From Roseovarius litorisediminis (lineage in GTDB: Bacteria; Pseudomonadota; Alphaproteobacteria; Rhodobacterales; Rhodobacteraceae): DNA of 64,000 nucleotides. Position 1 is the first letter of the stretch. The number at the start of each line of letters is the position of its first letter. The stretch is from contig NZ_FWFL01000003.1 of NCBI RefSeq assembly GCF_900172295.1, forward strand, positions 423,428 to 487,427, given 5' to 3'. This document shows, piece after piece, positions 26,811-35,272 of this stretch. The translations under genes were made by a program, and so were the position numbers. The notes beneath the pieces were generated by a model. That model saw only the letters and a program-made list of their open reading frames with translations. It was not told the origin of the DNA and searched no databases.

Positions 26811-27935
26811 GTGGCGCAAGGGTTTTTACTGAAAGACCATCTGTTCAATGCGGATAGCATCGGCGATCTGGCGGCAGAGTTTGCCGCCGGATTGCCGGGC
26901 TTTGACAGCGCATGCTTTTACCGCGATGTGATGGCCGGGCTGGCTCAACGCGAGCTGATGGCGCGGCTGGAGTGGATCGCCGATTGCCTTGAACCGCATC
27001 TGTCTGCGGGGTTCCCTGAAATGGCAGATCAGCTGCAGGCCGCTATGGTGCCGGAACTTGACCCGGACCTGCAGGATGACGATTTCGGCCGGTTCATCCA
27101 TGCAGCCCCGGGGATTCTGGCGGTACGGCACGGGTTAGAGCACCACCGCGAGAGGGCGCTGGATTTGCTGTACGAGGCGACCAAGCGGTTTTCGATGGAA
27201 TTCTATATCCGCCCTTTCCTGAACCGCTGGCCCGAGGAAACGCTGGCACGACTGGCACTTTGGGCGGAAGATGAAAATTACCATGTGCGCAGGTTGGTCA
27301 GCGAAGGCACGCGACCGCGTCTGCCCTGGGCCGGAAAAATCACCATTGATCCGCTGGCCCCGATGCCGCTGCTGGACCGGTTGCATGCGGATGGCACGCG
27401 CTATGTCACAAGATCGGTTTCTAATCATCTGAACGATATCGCGAAATTTGCCCCCGATCTGGTGACTGGGCGGCTGGATCTTTGGCGAGAGGCTGGCGCT
27501 CAGGTGCCCGGGGAACTGGACTGGATGACGCGCCACGCGCTACGCACGCTGGTCAAACAGGGCCATGAAGGCGCTTTGAAATTGTTGGGATTCCGTTCCG
27601 ACGTGCCGGTGCGGCTAACCCAACTGGCACTGGAAAGTGATCAGGTGGCGCCGGGCGGGGCGCTGGAGATGACGGTCATGTTGGAGGCCGAAGAAGATTG
27701 CCCGGTGATCGTGGATTACCAGATATGGTTCCGGCGAAAGGACGGCAACCTGGCGCCAAAGGTGTTCAAGCTGAAACAAGGGCAGGTGGCAGCGGACAAG
27801 CCTTTGCAACTGAAAAAACGCCATGTGCTGAAGGCCAATGCAACGACCTTTAGCTTATATCCAGGTGCGCACCGGGTGGCGGTGCAGGTCAATGGCCGGG
27901 TTTTGGGAGAAGTTGAGTTTGAGGTGCTGGGGTGA
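26811..27935 (+). CDS. HEAT-repeat DNA alkylation repair (AlkD)-like protein with extra C-terminal domain
   Basis: The 374-residue protein starts at GTG 26811, 3 bases after the SDR gene. Residues about 1-265 are helical with the pattern of HEAT-like repeats and segments such as LARLALWAEDENYHVRRLVSEG and YVTRSVSNHLNDIAK, which resemble the AlkD/AlkC family. Residues about 275-374 are strand-rich with hydrophobic alternation (VIVDYQIWFRR, HRVAVQVNGR), perhaps an Ig-like fold. AlkD excises alkylated bases; activity here is not shown. An alternative is a non-enzymatic HEAT scaffold. Confidence 0.75.
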   Translation: MAQGFLLKDHLFNADSIGDLAAEFAAGLPGFDSACFYRDVMAGLAQRELMARLEWIADCLEPHLSAGFPEMADQLQAAMVPELDPDLQDDDFGRFIHAAPGILAVRHGLEHHRERALDLLYEATKRFSMEFYIRPFLNRWPEETLARLALWAEDENYHVRRLVSEGTRPRLPWAGKITIDPLAPMPLLDRLHADGTRYVTRSVSNHLNDIAKFAPDLVTGRLDLWREAGAQVPGELDWMTRHALRTLVKQGHEGALKLLGFRSDVPVRLTQLALESDQVAPGGALEMTVMLEAEEDCPVIVDYQIWFRRKDGNLAPKVFKLKQGQVAADKPLQLKKRHVLKANATTFSLYPGAHRVAVQVNGRVLGEVEFEVLG

Positions 27936-28096
27936 CCGGCCCCCTTGAGTTCAGGGTGATTGTGGTTGACGGCTCGTGACCTTTTTTGTGCGGAGGTCAA
28001 TCAGATCACATTTACGTTTTAAGCCTGCGTTCCTGCTGGTGCGGAAAAAAGGCAGATGCTAGGCCGAAAAAAACATTACTCACTGGGGGAAGGTTT

Positions 28097-29467
28097 ATGC
28101 AGGCCACTGCAATAATTGGGATTTTCGGCTTGGTTGTTCTGGCCAGTCTGGTAGCTGCTCCACGCCGGGCAACGATTGAGGGTTTCTTTGGCGGGGCCAC
28201 GCCGGAAGGACGGGCGCCCGGATTGTGGGTTCTGGTGCTAAGCCAGGTCACCACCTGGATCTTTGCCCGATCGCTGATGAATTCTGCCATTCTTGGGTAT
28301 TTCTACGGTATCTGGGGCACCTTGGCCTACGCGGCTTATTACACATCCTTTCTGACCGGCGGCTTCATCGTTGGCCGGTTGCGTGAAAACGGCGCGCATT
28401 CAGTGCAGGACTGGTTGGGCGCGCATTTTGGCGGCGTGGGGGTGACCTGTTATAATCTGGTGATTGCCCTGCGATTGCTTTCGGAAGTTTTTGCCAATTT
28501 GCTGGTGGTCGGTCTGATCTTTGCAGCCGCTTTGCCAGAGGTGGGGATCGCCCGAGAGGTGTCGATCCTGCTGGTGGCGGGGCTTGGCCTTGCCTATAGC
28601 GCCTGGGGCGGGCTGAGTGCGGCGCTGCGCACCGATGTGCTGCAGATGCTTGTGTTTTTGGTGGTGTTTGCACTGGCCTTTGGCGCCCTCGTGACAGCCC
28701 CTGGATTTGATTTGGGCGCGGTTCTGACCGCGACAGGGACAAGCGGGTCGTGGAACGGGCAGGTGTTGCTGCTGGTGGCGTTTCTGCAGGTTTTCTCGTA
28801 CCCCGCACATGACCCGGTGATGATGGACCGCGGGTTTCTGGCGGATCGGGAAACAACGCGGCGGTCGTTTGTGCATGCGTTCTGGATTTCGACGCTGTGC
28901 ATTATCGCCTTTGGCTTTTTCGGGATCGAGGCCGCGCTGGCTGGGGCCGAATATGAGGGGCAACTGATTGGCACATGGAGCGCGATGTTCCCGCCCTGGT
29001 TATTTGTGGCGCTTCTGGTGTCGCTGTTGATTTCGGCGCTGAGCACACTGGATTCGGCACTGGCTTCGGCGGCGCGACTGGTGGTGGACGAACTGCGTCT
29101 GACCCGCCGGACACTGAACGGCGGGCGTCTGGCGATGGTCGTCTTCATGGTGCTGGGGGCGTTGCTTACGCTTTGGGGCAATCAGACGCTGTTCGATGCC
29201 GTAGCGGTCAGCGGCACCGCCAGCATGTTCCTGACGCCGGTGCTGCTGGTTGGACTGGTCATGGGGCGGCAAATTGCGCTTTGGTCTTACCTTTTGGGGT
29301 TTGGTGCGGCAATGCTGGGCGCGGTGGCCTATTTTGCGCGCGACGGGGCTGTTTTTGCGGCGATCCTGCCCGAAGGGCATAAATACGAACAGCTGCTTGT
29401 GATCTGTGTGGCCGTCCTTGTGGTTGGGTTCGCAGCCGTTCTGGCGGGGGCAAAACGGCGGGTTTGA
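28097..29467 (+). CDS. Sodium:solute symporter family transporter
   Basis: A 456-residue membrane protein with about twelve predicted helices. ATG 28097 follows GGGGGAAGG. Family-like segments are the early WIFARSLMNSAILGYFYG region, SAWGGLSAALRTDVLQM and the helix pair around ALSTLDSALASAARLVVDEL, which fit the SSS (LeuT-fold) family. The substrate cannot be read from the sequence. It has no neighbouring binding protein or regulator. Confidence 0.85.
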   Translation: MQATAIIGIFGLVVLASLVAAPRRATIEGFFGGATPEGRAPGLWVLVLSQVTTWIFARSLMNSAILGYFYGIWGTLAYAAYYTSFLTGGFIVGRLRENGAHSVQDWLGAHFGGVGVTCYNLVIALRLLSEVFANLLVVGLIFAAALPEVGIAREVSILLVAGLGLAYSAWGGLSAALRTDVLQMLVFLVVFALAFGALVTAPGFDLGAVLTATGTSGSWNGQVLLLVAFLQVFSYPAHDPVMMDRGFLADRETTRRSFVHAFWISTLCIIAFGFFGIEAALAGAEYEGQLIGTWSAMFPPWLFVALLVSLLISALSTLDSALASAARLVVDELRLTRRTLNGGRLAMVVFMVLGALLTLWGNQTLFDAVAVSGTASMFLTPVLLVGLVMGRQIALWSYLLGFGAAMLGAVAYFARDGAVFAAILPEGHKYEQLLVICVAVLVVGFAAVLAGAKRRV

Positions 29468-29701
29468 GCCCATAGTGACCGATGCTGCGGCTTGTTTTAG
29501 TGTCTGCTTGCCTCAGGAAACAAACACAGATGCAAAAATCTATCAGAGTTTCGTCAAGGGTCTGTTGTCAAAGTCCATCCGTTGGCAATTTCCTGTGTTT
29601 TGGGATATTATCACTCCGTGATAAGCATCCCAACTATCCGGACAATTGCTCTCAATCCAAGATGCCGATGATCCAGCGTCGGCCCTTTCGGGAGAAAGAC
29701 T

Positions 29702-30514
29702 ATGGCAGGCGACTCAGGTTTTCAATTGAGACAGGGCGGCCCCGAGGTCTATGAACGCTGCTGGGTCCGCGCCCAATTGGCCCAATCCGCCAACGAACTG
29801 GTCGCGACCGCAGATGTTTCTTCGGATGATCGGGTCATTGATGTCGCCTGCGGGACTGGCGTAGTGGCGCGTGCCGCCGCCGCCCGTTCGAGTGACGCCG
29901 CGAACGTGACAGGCGCCGACGTCAGTATCGGCATGCTGGACGCAGCTGAGCGCTTCGCCGCCGACGCCGGCCTTGACCGCATCGCATGGGTCGAATGCGA
30001 CGCCGCAAATATACCTTTGCCCGATGCCAGTTTCGACGTGGCGCTCTGCCAGCAGGGCCTCCAGTTCATGCCGGACAAACCGGGTGCGATGGCGGAAATG
30101 GCGCGGGTTTTGAAGCCCGGCGGTCGGCTCGCCATCAGCGTCTGGAAGACTCGTTCTCCGATTGGCGCGGCCTTCGCCAAAGTGCTCGACAATCGTTTTG
30201 GAGAAGGAACTACAGCGCCGTGGGAGATGGTCTACTCGCTCGGTGAGCGAGACCGTTTGCACGACCTAGCTTCGAGTGCTGGGTTCCGCAACGCGCATGT
30301 ATTCTTTGACATTAAGTTCGCCCGCCACCCAGACCCAGAGGCGTTCATCGCCGGGGCAATCGCCGGTTCTCCGATAGCGGAAACCATGGCCGAATTGTCC
30401 GAAACCGAGCACGACCGGTTGATTAGAGAAATTGTGGCAGAGCTTTCACACTGCCGTGACGACGACGGCCTCGCCGTTCCGGCGGAATGCCTGACCCTCA
30501 CGGCTCAGAAATAA
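29702..30514 (+). CDS. Class I SAM-dependent methyltransferase
   Basis: A 270-residue protein with a clear SAM-binding core: VIDVACGTGVVARAA at about residues 45-59, ADVSIGMLDAAERFA, WVECDAANIPLPDASFDVALC and MARVLKPGGRLAISVW. The ATG follows GGGAGAAAG. The order of motifs fits the UbiE/Methyltransf_11 type. The C-terminal third (after residue 180) is helical and probably forms a substrate lid. The substrate is unknown and no biosynthetic genes flank it. A 234-base gap precedes the gene. Confidence 0.87.
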   Translation: MAGDSGFQLRQGGPEVYERCWVRAQLAQSANELVATADVSSDDRVIDVACGTGVVARAAAARSSDAANVTGADVSIGMLDAAERFAADAGLDRIAWVECDAANIPLPDASFDVALCQQGLQFMPDKPGAMAEMARVLKPGGRLAISVWKTRSPIGAAFAKVLDNRFGEGTTAPWEMVYSLGERDRLHDLASSAGFRNAHVFFDIKFARHPDPEAFIAGAIAGSPIAETMAELSETEHDRLIREIVAELSHCRDDDGLAVPAECLTLTAQK

Positions 30515-30603
30515 GGCAACCGCTTTTGACCAGTGTTTCGAAGCGGGCCTTGGTGCATTCTGCAGCGAACTAAAGCTTTGTCCGCTTAGCAGAAGTTCGC
30601 GCC

Positions 30604-32424
30604 TTACTCCTCCATCGCCTCCAACTCGTCGATAAAGCCCGAGATCATCGACAGGCCTTTGTCCCAGAACTTGGGGTCACTGGCATCCAGACCAAAGGGG
30701 GCCAGCAGGTCTTTGTGGTGTTTGGAACCACCCGCCTTGAGCATCTCGAAATACTTGTCCTCAAAGCCTTCGGGCGTTTCCTCATAAGCCGCATAAAGTG
30801 CGTTCACCAAACCGTCGCCAAAGGCATAGGCATAGACGTAGAAGGGCGAGTGCACGAAATGCGGGATATAGGCCCAAAAGGTCTCGTACCCTTCCATGAA
30901 GTCAAATGCAGGCCCCAGGCTTTCGGCCTGAACGGACATCCACAGGGCATTGATGTCGTCGGGTGTCAGTTCACCCTCACGCCGCGCCGCATGCAGTTTG
31001 CATTCGAAATCATAAAACGCAATCTGGCGGACGACGGTGTTGATCATATCCTCGACCTTGCCCGCCAGAAGCACCTTGCGTTCCTGATCGGATTTGGCAT
31101 TTTCCAGCATCTTGCGAAATGTCAGCATTTCACCAAAGACGCTGGCTGTTTCAGCCAATGTAAGGGGCGTGTTGGCCAGCAATTCGCCCTGATCAGCCGC
31201 CAGCACCTGATGCACGCCATGGCCCAATTCATGCGCCAGGGTCATTACATCGCGCGGTTTGCCAAGGTAGTTCAGCATCACATAGGGATGTACGTTTGTG
31301 ACAGTGGGGTGCGCAAAGGCGCCGGGTGCCTTTCCCGGTTTGACGCCGGCGTCTATCCAACCCTTGTCAAAGAAGGGTTTGGCGATTTCCCCCATACGTG
31401 GATCAAAAGCTGAATAGGCGTCCATTACCACGCGCTCGGCTGTGGGCCAGTCCACAGTTTTCGTGTCCTCAATGGGCAGGGGCGCATTCCGGTCCCAGAC
31501 CTGCATCCGCTCCAGACCCAGCCATTTGCGCTTAAGTTCGTAATAGCGGTGCGAAAGCTTGGGGTAGGCGGCGACGACTGCGTCGCGCAGGGCCTCGACC
31601 ACCTCGGCCTCGACATCGTTGCTGAGGTGGCGGCCGGTCTGTGCCGTGGGCATGCCCCGCCAGCGGTCAACGATTTCTTTTTCTTTTGCGGTGGTGTTGT
31701 GAACTCGGGCAAAGGTGCGGATGTTTTCACCAAAAACGCGGGCCAGTTCACGGCTGGCGGATTCGCGTTTGCTGCGGTCTTGTTCGGTCAGCAGGTTTAG
31801 CGTGCCTTCAATACTTAGCTCTTCACCGTCGACACTAAAGGTCAGACCGGCGATGGTTTCATCAAACAGCCGTTCCCAGGCGTCGCCGACAACGCCCAGA
31901 TCGTGCAGGAATTTCTCAAGCTCGTCCGAAAGCTGGTAGGGTTTCATTGCGCGGATTCGGTCCAATACCGGCTTGTAGCGGGCCAGTTCGGCGTTCTGCG
32001 CTAACAGCTTCCCAAGATGGTCGTCTTCCAGCCGGTTCAGTTCCAGCGTGAAAAACACCAGAGGTGTGGTGAAATTTGTGATCTTTTCCTGGCAATCGGA
32101 CAGAAATTTGGTACGTGCGCCATCTGTTGTCAGTTGGTGATAGCGCAGGCCGGCATAGGACATGATCCGCCCGGCGATATTGCTGATCTTTTCGTCACGG
32201 TGGATGCATTCCAAGAGGCCTGTTGCGTCCAGATCGCTTAGCTTGCCTTCGTAATCTGCGGCGAAATCGGTACAGGCCTTCTCCAGCCAATCCAGATCGC
32301 GCGCTAGCTCGGGCGCATCGTCTGCTGTGTAAAGATCGCTCAGATCCCATTCCGGTAATTTACCAAGGTCCTTGTTGCCAGAGCTGGCATTGGCATCATG
32401 GACGGGAATGGGACGGATCAGCAT
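30604..32424 (-). CDS. pepF: M3 family oligoendopeptidase F
   Basis: PepF is a zinc metallopeptidase that cleaves short peptides in the cytoplasm. The 606-residue protein has the zinc motif HELGH at residues 398-402 with the third ligand region about 25 residues later (LAETASVFGEML). The N-terminal helical region is typical of the M3B group. Start ATG 32424 (MLIRPIP); the extra 18 residues of the open frame are not used. The gene converges on the methyltransferase gene. Confidence 0.93.
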   Translation of the reverse strand: MLIRPIPVHDANASSGNKDLGKLPEWDLSDLYTADDAPELARDLDWLEKACTDFAADYEGKLSDLDATGLLECIHRDEKISNIAGRIMSYAGLRYHQLTTDGARTKFLSDCQEKITNFTTPLVFFTLELNRLEDDHLGKLLAQNAELARYKPVLDRIRAMKPYQLSDELEKFLHDLGVVGDAWERLFDETIAGLTFSVDGEELSIEGTLNLLTEQDRSKRESASRELARVFGENIRTFARVHNTTAKEKEIVDRWRGMPTAQTGRHLSNDVEAEVVEALRDAVVAAYPKLSHRYYELKRKWLGLERMQVWDRNAPLPIEDTKTVDWPTAERVVMDAYSAFDPRMGEIAKPFFDKGWIDAGVKPGKAPGAFAHPTVTNVHPYVMLNYLGKPRDVMTLAHELGHGVHQVLAADQGELLANTPLTLAETASVFGEMLTFRKMLENAKSDQERKVLLAGKVEDMINTVVRQIAFYDFECKLHAARREGELTPDDINALWMSVQAESLGPAFDFMEGYETFWAYIPHFVHSPFYVYAYAFGDGLVNALYAAYEETPEGFEDKYFEMLKAGGSKHHKDLLAPFGLDASDPKFWDKGLSMISGFIDELEAMEE

Positions 32425-32547
32425 GGGACACCTCGTTTTGATTGAGCCTGAGACATAATCCGGGGGCCTTAGCGCCACAAGGGGTGCGACTTGCCAATTA
32501 TCTGCAACGCTCTAGGGTGGCGGGCAAACGATAAGAGGGCCAGGGTC

Positions 32548-33375
32548 ATGAAGTTTGTAAGGTTTGGAGAGCCGGGGCAGGAAAATCCCGGTGTGCTGGA
32601 TGCCAAGGGGCGTGTGCGCGACCTGACGGGTATTCTGCCGGATATTGCGGGGGCCATCCTGGGAAATTTGCCTGATATTGATCCCGAAGGTCTGCCGTTG
32701 ATTGAAGGACAGCCCCGCCTTGGCCCACCTGTGGCCGGGGTGGGCAAATTCATTGGTATCGGTCTGAATTATTCCGATCACGCCGCCGAGGCGGGGATGA
32801 AACCACCCAATGAACCAATTGTGTTCATGAAGGCGACCTCGTCAATTACTGGACCAAACGATTCAGTTTCCCTGCCACGTGGATCCGAAAAATCGGATTG
32901 GGAAGTGGAGCTTGGCGTTGTGATCGGAAAGCCTGCGAAATATGTATCTGAGGCGCAGGCCCTTGACCATGTTGCGGGTTATTGCATCGTTAATGACGTC
33001 TCTGAGCGCAGTTTCCAGATTGAGCGTTCGGGCCAGTGGACCAAAGGAAAAAGCTGTGACACCTTCGGGCCGATCGGGCCTTGGCTGGTAACGCCTGATG
33101 AAGTGGGTAACCCGCAGGCACTTGATTTGTCACTGGATCTGAACGGGGTACGGGTGCAGACCGGCAACACGCGCGCCATGATTTTCACCGTTGCGCAGAT
33201 CATTTCTCATTTGAGTGAGATGATGAGCCTTCAGCCCGGCGATGTAATCGCAACGGGCACGCCACCAGGGGTAGGGATGGGAATGACCCCCCCTCGGTTT
33301 CTAACCGATGGTGATATTATGACGCTTGAGATTGAGGGGCTTGGCCGCCAGCAACAGAGTGTGACACTGGATTAA
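32548..33375 (+). CDS. Fumarylacetoacetate hydrolase family protein
   Basis: A 275-residue protein of the FAH fold, which hydrolyses C-C bonds in 3-keto acids or related metabolites. Conserved segments are IGIGLNYSDHAAEAG, EPIVFMKATSS, the metal-binding EVELGVVIG, VNDVSERSFQ and DVIATGTPPGVG. Start ATG 32548; upstream codons are not family sequence. The substrate (for example acylpyruvate or 2-keto-3-deoxysugar derivatives) is not decided. Its 3' end overlaps the minus-strand hydrolase gene by 59 bases. Confidence 0.92.
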   Translation: MKFVRFGEPGQENPGVLDAKGRVRDLTGILPDIAGAILGNLPDIDPEGLPLIEGQPRLGPPVAGVGKFIGIGLNYSDHAAEAGMKPPNEPIVFMKATSSITGPNDSVSLPRGSEKSDWEVELGVVIGKPAKYVSEAQALDHVAGYCIVNDVSERSFQIERSGQWTKGKSCDTFGPIGPWLVTPDEVGNPQALDLSLDLNGVRVQTGNTRAMIFTVAQIISHLSEMMSLQPGDVIATGTPPGVGMGMTPPRFLTDGDIMTLEIEGLGRQQQSVTLD

Positions 33376-34330
33376 TACGCGCATTTTTGTTTGTCTTGGC
33401 CGCATCACCGAAAAATTGGCAAAAATCGCGCATGACCCTTTTGCGAATTTCGGGGTTGTCCATCAAAACCTCATGGCGGCCCCCCGCGATGATTTCCAGT
33501 CGCGCCCCGGGCCATCGCGCGGCGCGGTCACGGATGCGGTACATGTCCACGATTTCTTCGTCTGATCCCGCCACGATAAAACATGGCACGCTCGGGGAAG
33601 GCACCTGGGCAAGTGCACGCGTCTCGACGAGTGCCTCATGCAACCAGCGCAGGCTGGGGCCACCCAGGCCCAGCTCGGGGTGCGCCTGAACCTGATCGAT
33701 CATGTACTTGTACATATCGCGATCAGTTGTCAGTTTGTTTCTTTCAAATGGCTCAACCAGAACATAGCTGTTTGAAACAGTCCCGGGTGCATAGACATGC
33801 CCCATACCCAGCCGGCGGCTGCTCCAGGACAATGACCAGGCCAGAGGCCGCAGTGCATCGGCCATCTGAATTCCCCACATAGGCCCTGAAAAGGCACAGG
33901 ATTCTACAGGCAGGCCCTGAACCAGGGATCTCAGGCCAATACAGCCCCCCATTGAATGTGCCAAAAGGTGCCAGGGCTTGGGCAAGTCAAGTTGCCGCGC
34001 GGCCTTTATCATCGCTGCAACATCGCGCTGATAATCGGTGAAATGGTGCACGTGGCCCGACATGATATCGCCCAAAAGACGATCCGCCAGTCCCTGTCCG
34101 CGCCAATCGATCGCCAGTGTGGCATAGCCGCAAGCGGCCAGATTAACTGCTGTGCGGCCGTATTTCTCGATGTATTCCGTGCGGCCGGGAAACAGCAGCA
34201 CGGTGCCTTTTTCAGCTTCCCGATTCCACAAGCCGACACGTAAACCCACGCCGTCATCGGCCGTCAGCCAAAATGCCTGGCCATCGTCGGGGCCATCGGC
34301 CACATCTGTGAAAAGGGGCGCTTCTTTCAT
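33317..34330 (-). CDS. Alpha/beta hydrolase, lysophospholipase-like
   Basis: A 337-residue protein with nucleophile motif AHSMGG (Ser126), oxyanion region FPGRTEYIEKY and a late catalytic-triad His in GGRHEVLMD, preceded by IVAGSDEEIVD carrying the acid. It resembles PldB-type lysophospholipases and may also act as a monoacylglycerol lipase. Its start overlaps the SCP2-like stop by one base (TGATG), indicating a two-gene operon. The last 59 bases are antisense to the FAH gene. Confidence 0.9.
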   Translation of the reverse strand: MKEAPLFTDVADGPDDGQAFWLTADDGVGLRVGLWNREAEKGTVLLFPGRTEYIEKYGRTAVNLAACGYATLAIDWRGQGLADRLLGDIMSGHVHHFTDYQRDVAAMIKAARQLDLPKPWHLLAHSMGGCIGLRSLVQGLPVESCAFSGPMWGIQMADALRPLAWSLSWSSRRLGMGHVYAPGTVSNSYVLVEPFERNKLTTDRDMYKYMIDQVQAHPELGLGGPSLRWLHEALVETRALAQVPSPSVPCFIVAGSDEEIVDMYRIRDRAARWPGARLEIIAGGRHEVLMDNPEIRKRVMRDFCQFFGDAAKTNKNARINPVSHSVAGGQAPQSQAS

Positions 34331-34620
34331 CAGGACAGAACGCTTCCCAGCTTCATGGCCATGCCCATGTCACCATCGACCGACAGCTTGCCGGTCATGA
34401 AAGCTGCGGTCGGGTCAAGATCACCTTCGAGGATCGACTGAAAAGTGTCTGCGTCGGCTGACAGTGTGACATCCGCCTCGCCATCTTCTGCGCGCACGCC
34501 GTTGCCGTCGACCATAATCGCACCTTCGCCTTCGATCATGAATTTTGCCGAACCGTCGAAGCCGTCACTTCCGACTTTTTCAGTAAGGATAGTTACTGCT
34601 GAATTAATCACATCGCTCAT
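34330..34620 (-). CDS. SCP2 sterol-binding domain protein
   Basis: A 96-residue protein consisting of one SCP2-like lipid-binding domain, with the strand-turn pattern KFMIEGEGAIMVDG, ADVTLSADADTFQSIL and the C-terminal AFMTGKLSVDGDMGMAMKLG that this family shows. Such proteins bind fatty acyl or sterol-like ligands in a hydrophobic cavity. The adjacent lysophospholipase-like gene, overlapping by one base, supports a role in lipid handling. Start ATG 34620 fits better than the longer frame. Confidence 0.87.
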   Translation of the reverse strand: MSDVINSAVTILTEKVGSDGFDGSAKFMIEGEGAIMVDGNGVRAEDGEADVTLSADADTFQSILEGDLDPTAAFMTGKLSVDGDMGMAMKLGSVLS

Positions 34621-34691
34621 CTGCGTTTCCTCCAAAATTGATCTGCCGGGGGGTTTGCTTTCCGGCACCGCACGCTAAACTCTACCGCGAT

Positions 34692-35255
34692 ATGAGCGCA
34701 GTATTTCGTAAACTCAATAATATCGTCACGGCACTTGCCGCGATAGTCATGTTTTCCTTACCTGCCCTGGCAGTCGAGGAAGCAAAGCTTGACCGATTGT
34801 TTCTAAGCTTGAAGGACGCTGATGCTACCGAGGCCGGGATAATAGCGAAAGAGATCGAACTGGAGCTTTCAAAATCGGGTTCTCCTGCCATGGATCTGTT
34901 GCTCAAGCGTGGCCGGGACGCACTGGAAGCAGGCGATTCGCGGGGGGCTATTGGTCATTTTACCGCTCTGACGGATCATGCACCGGATTTTGCCGAAGGT
35001 TGGAACGCGCGGTCGATCGCCTTTTTTCAGGCCGAACTTTACGGTCCCGCCCTTGCAGATATTGAACGTACGCTTGCCTTGCAGCCCCGAAACTTTAACG
35101 CGATCTACGGTTTGGGTGTTATTCTGGAAGAAATTAACCGGCCAAACTTGGCACGTGAGGCATATAATCGGGTTCTGGCTATACATCCGCACCACAAGGA
35201 CGTAACAGCGGCGCTGGAACGCCTGAACGGGCAATTGGGTGGTTCTGACCTCTGA
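34692..35255 (+). CDS. Exported TPR-repeat protein
   Basis: A 187-residue protein with a signal peptide (hydrophobic core at residues about 11-25, probable cleavage after LALPA-type ALA). The mature part contains about three tetratricopeptide repeats (ALEAGDSRGAIGHFTALTDHAPDFAEGW, AELYGPALADIERTLALQPRNFNAIY and the next), suggesting a protein-protein interaction scaffold in the periplasm. ATG 34692 is 71 bases from the divergent SCP2-like gene. The helicase gene follows after 17 bases. Confidence 0.85.
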   Translation: MSAVFRKLNNIVTALAAIVMFSLPALAVEEAKLDRLFLSLKDADATEAGIIAKEIELELSKSGSPAMDLLLKRGRDALEAGDSRGAIGHFTALTDHAPDFAEGWNARSIAFFQAELYGPALADIERTLALQPRNFNAIYGLGVILEEINRPNLAREAYNRVLAIHPHHKDVTAALERLNGQLGGSDL

Positions 35256-35272
35256 CGTAACGGAGATATCCG

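Noticed and set aside
29468..29701. Possible foreign insertion around the methyltransferase gene
   Set aside because: There are no repeats, integrase, tRNA or clear composition break at either side, so transfer cannot be supported.
30565..30600. 7-bp inverted repeat GCGAACT/AGTTCGC near the pepF stop
   Set aside because: The loop is 22 bases, no T-run follows, and repeats of 7 bp arise easily by chance; it is not a supported terminator.
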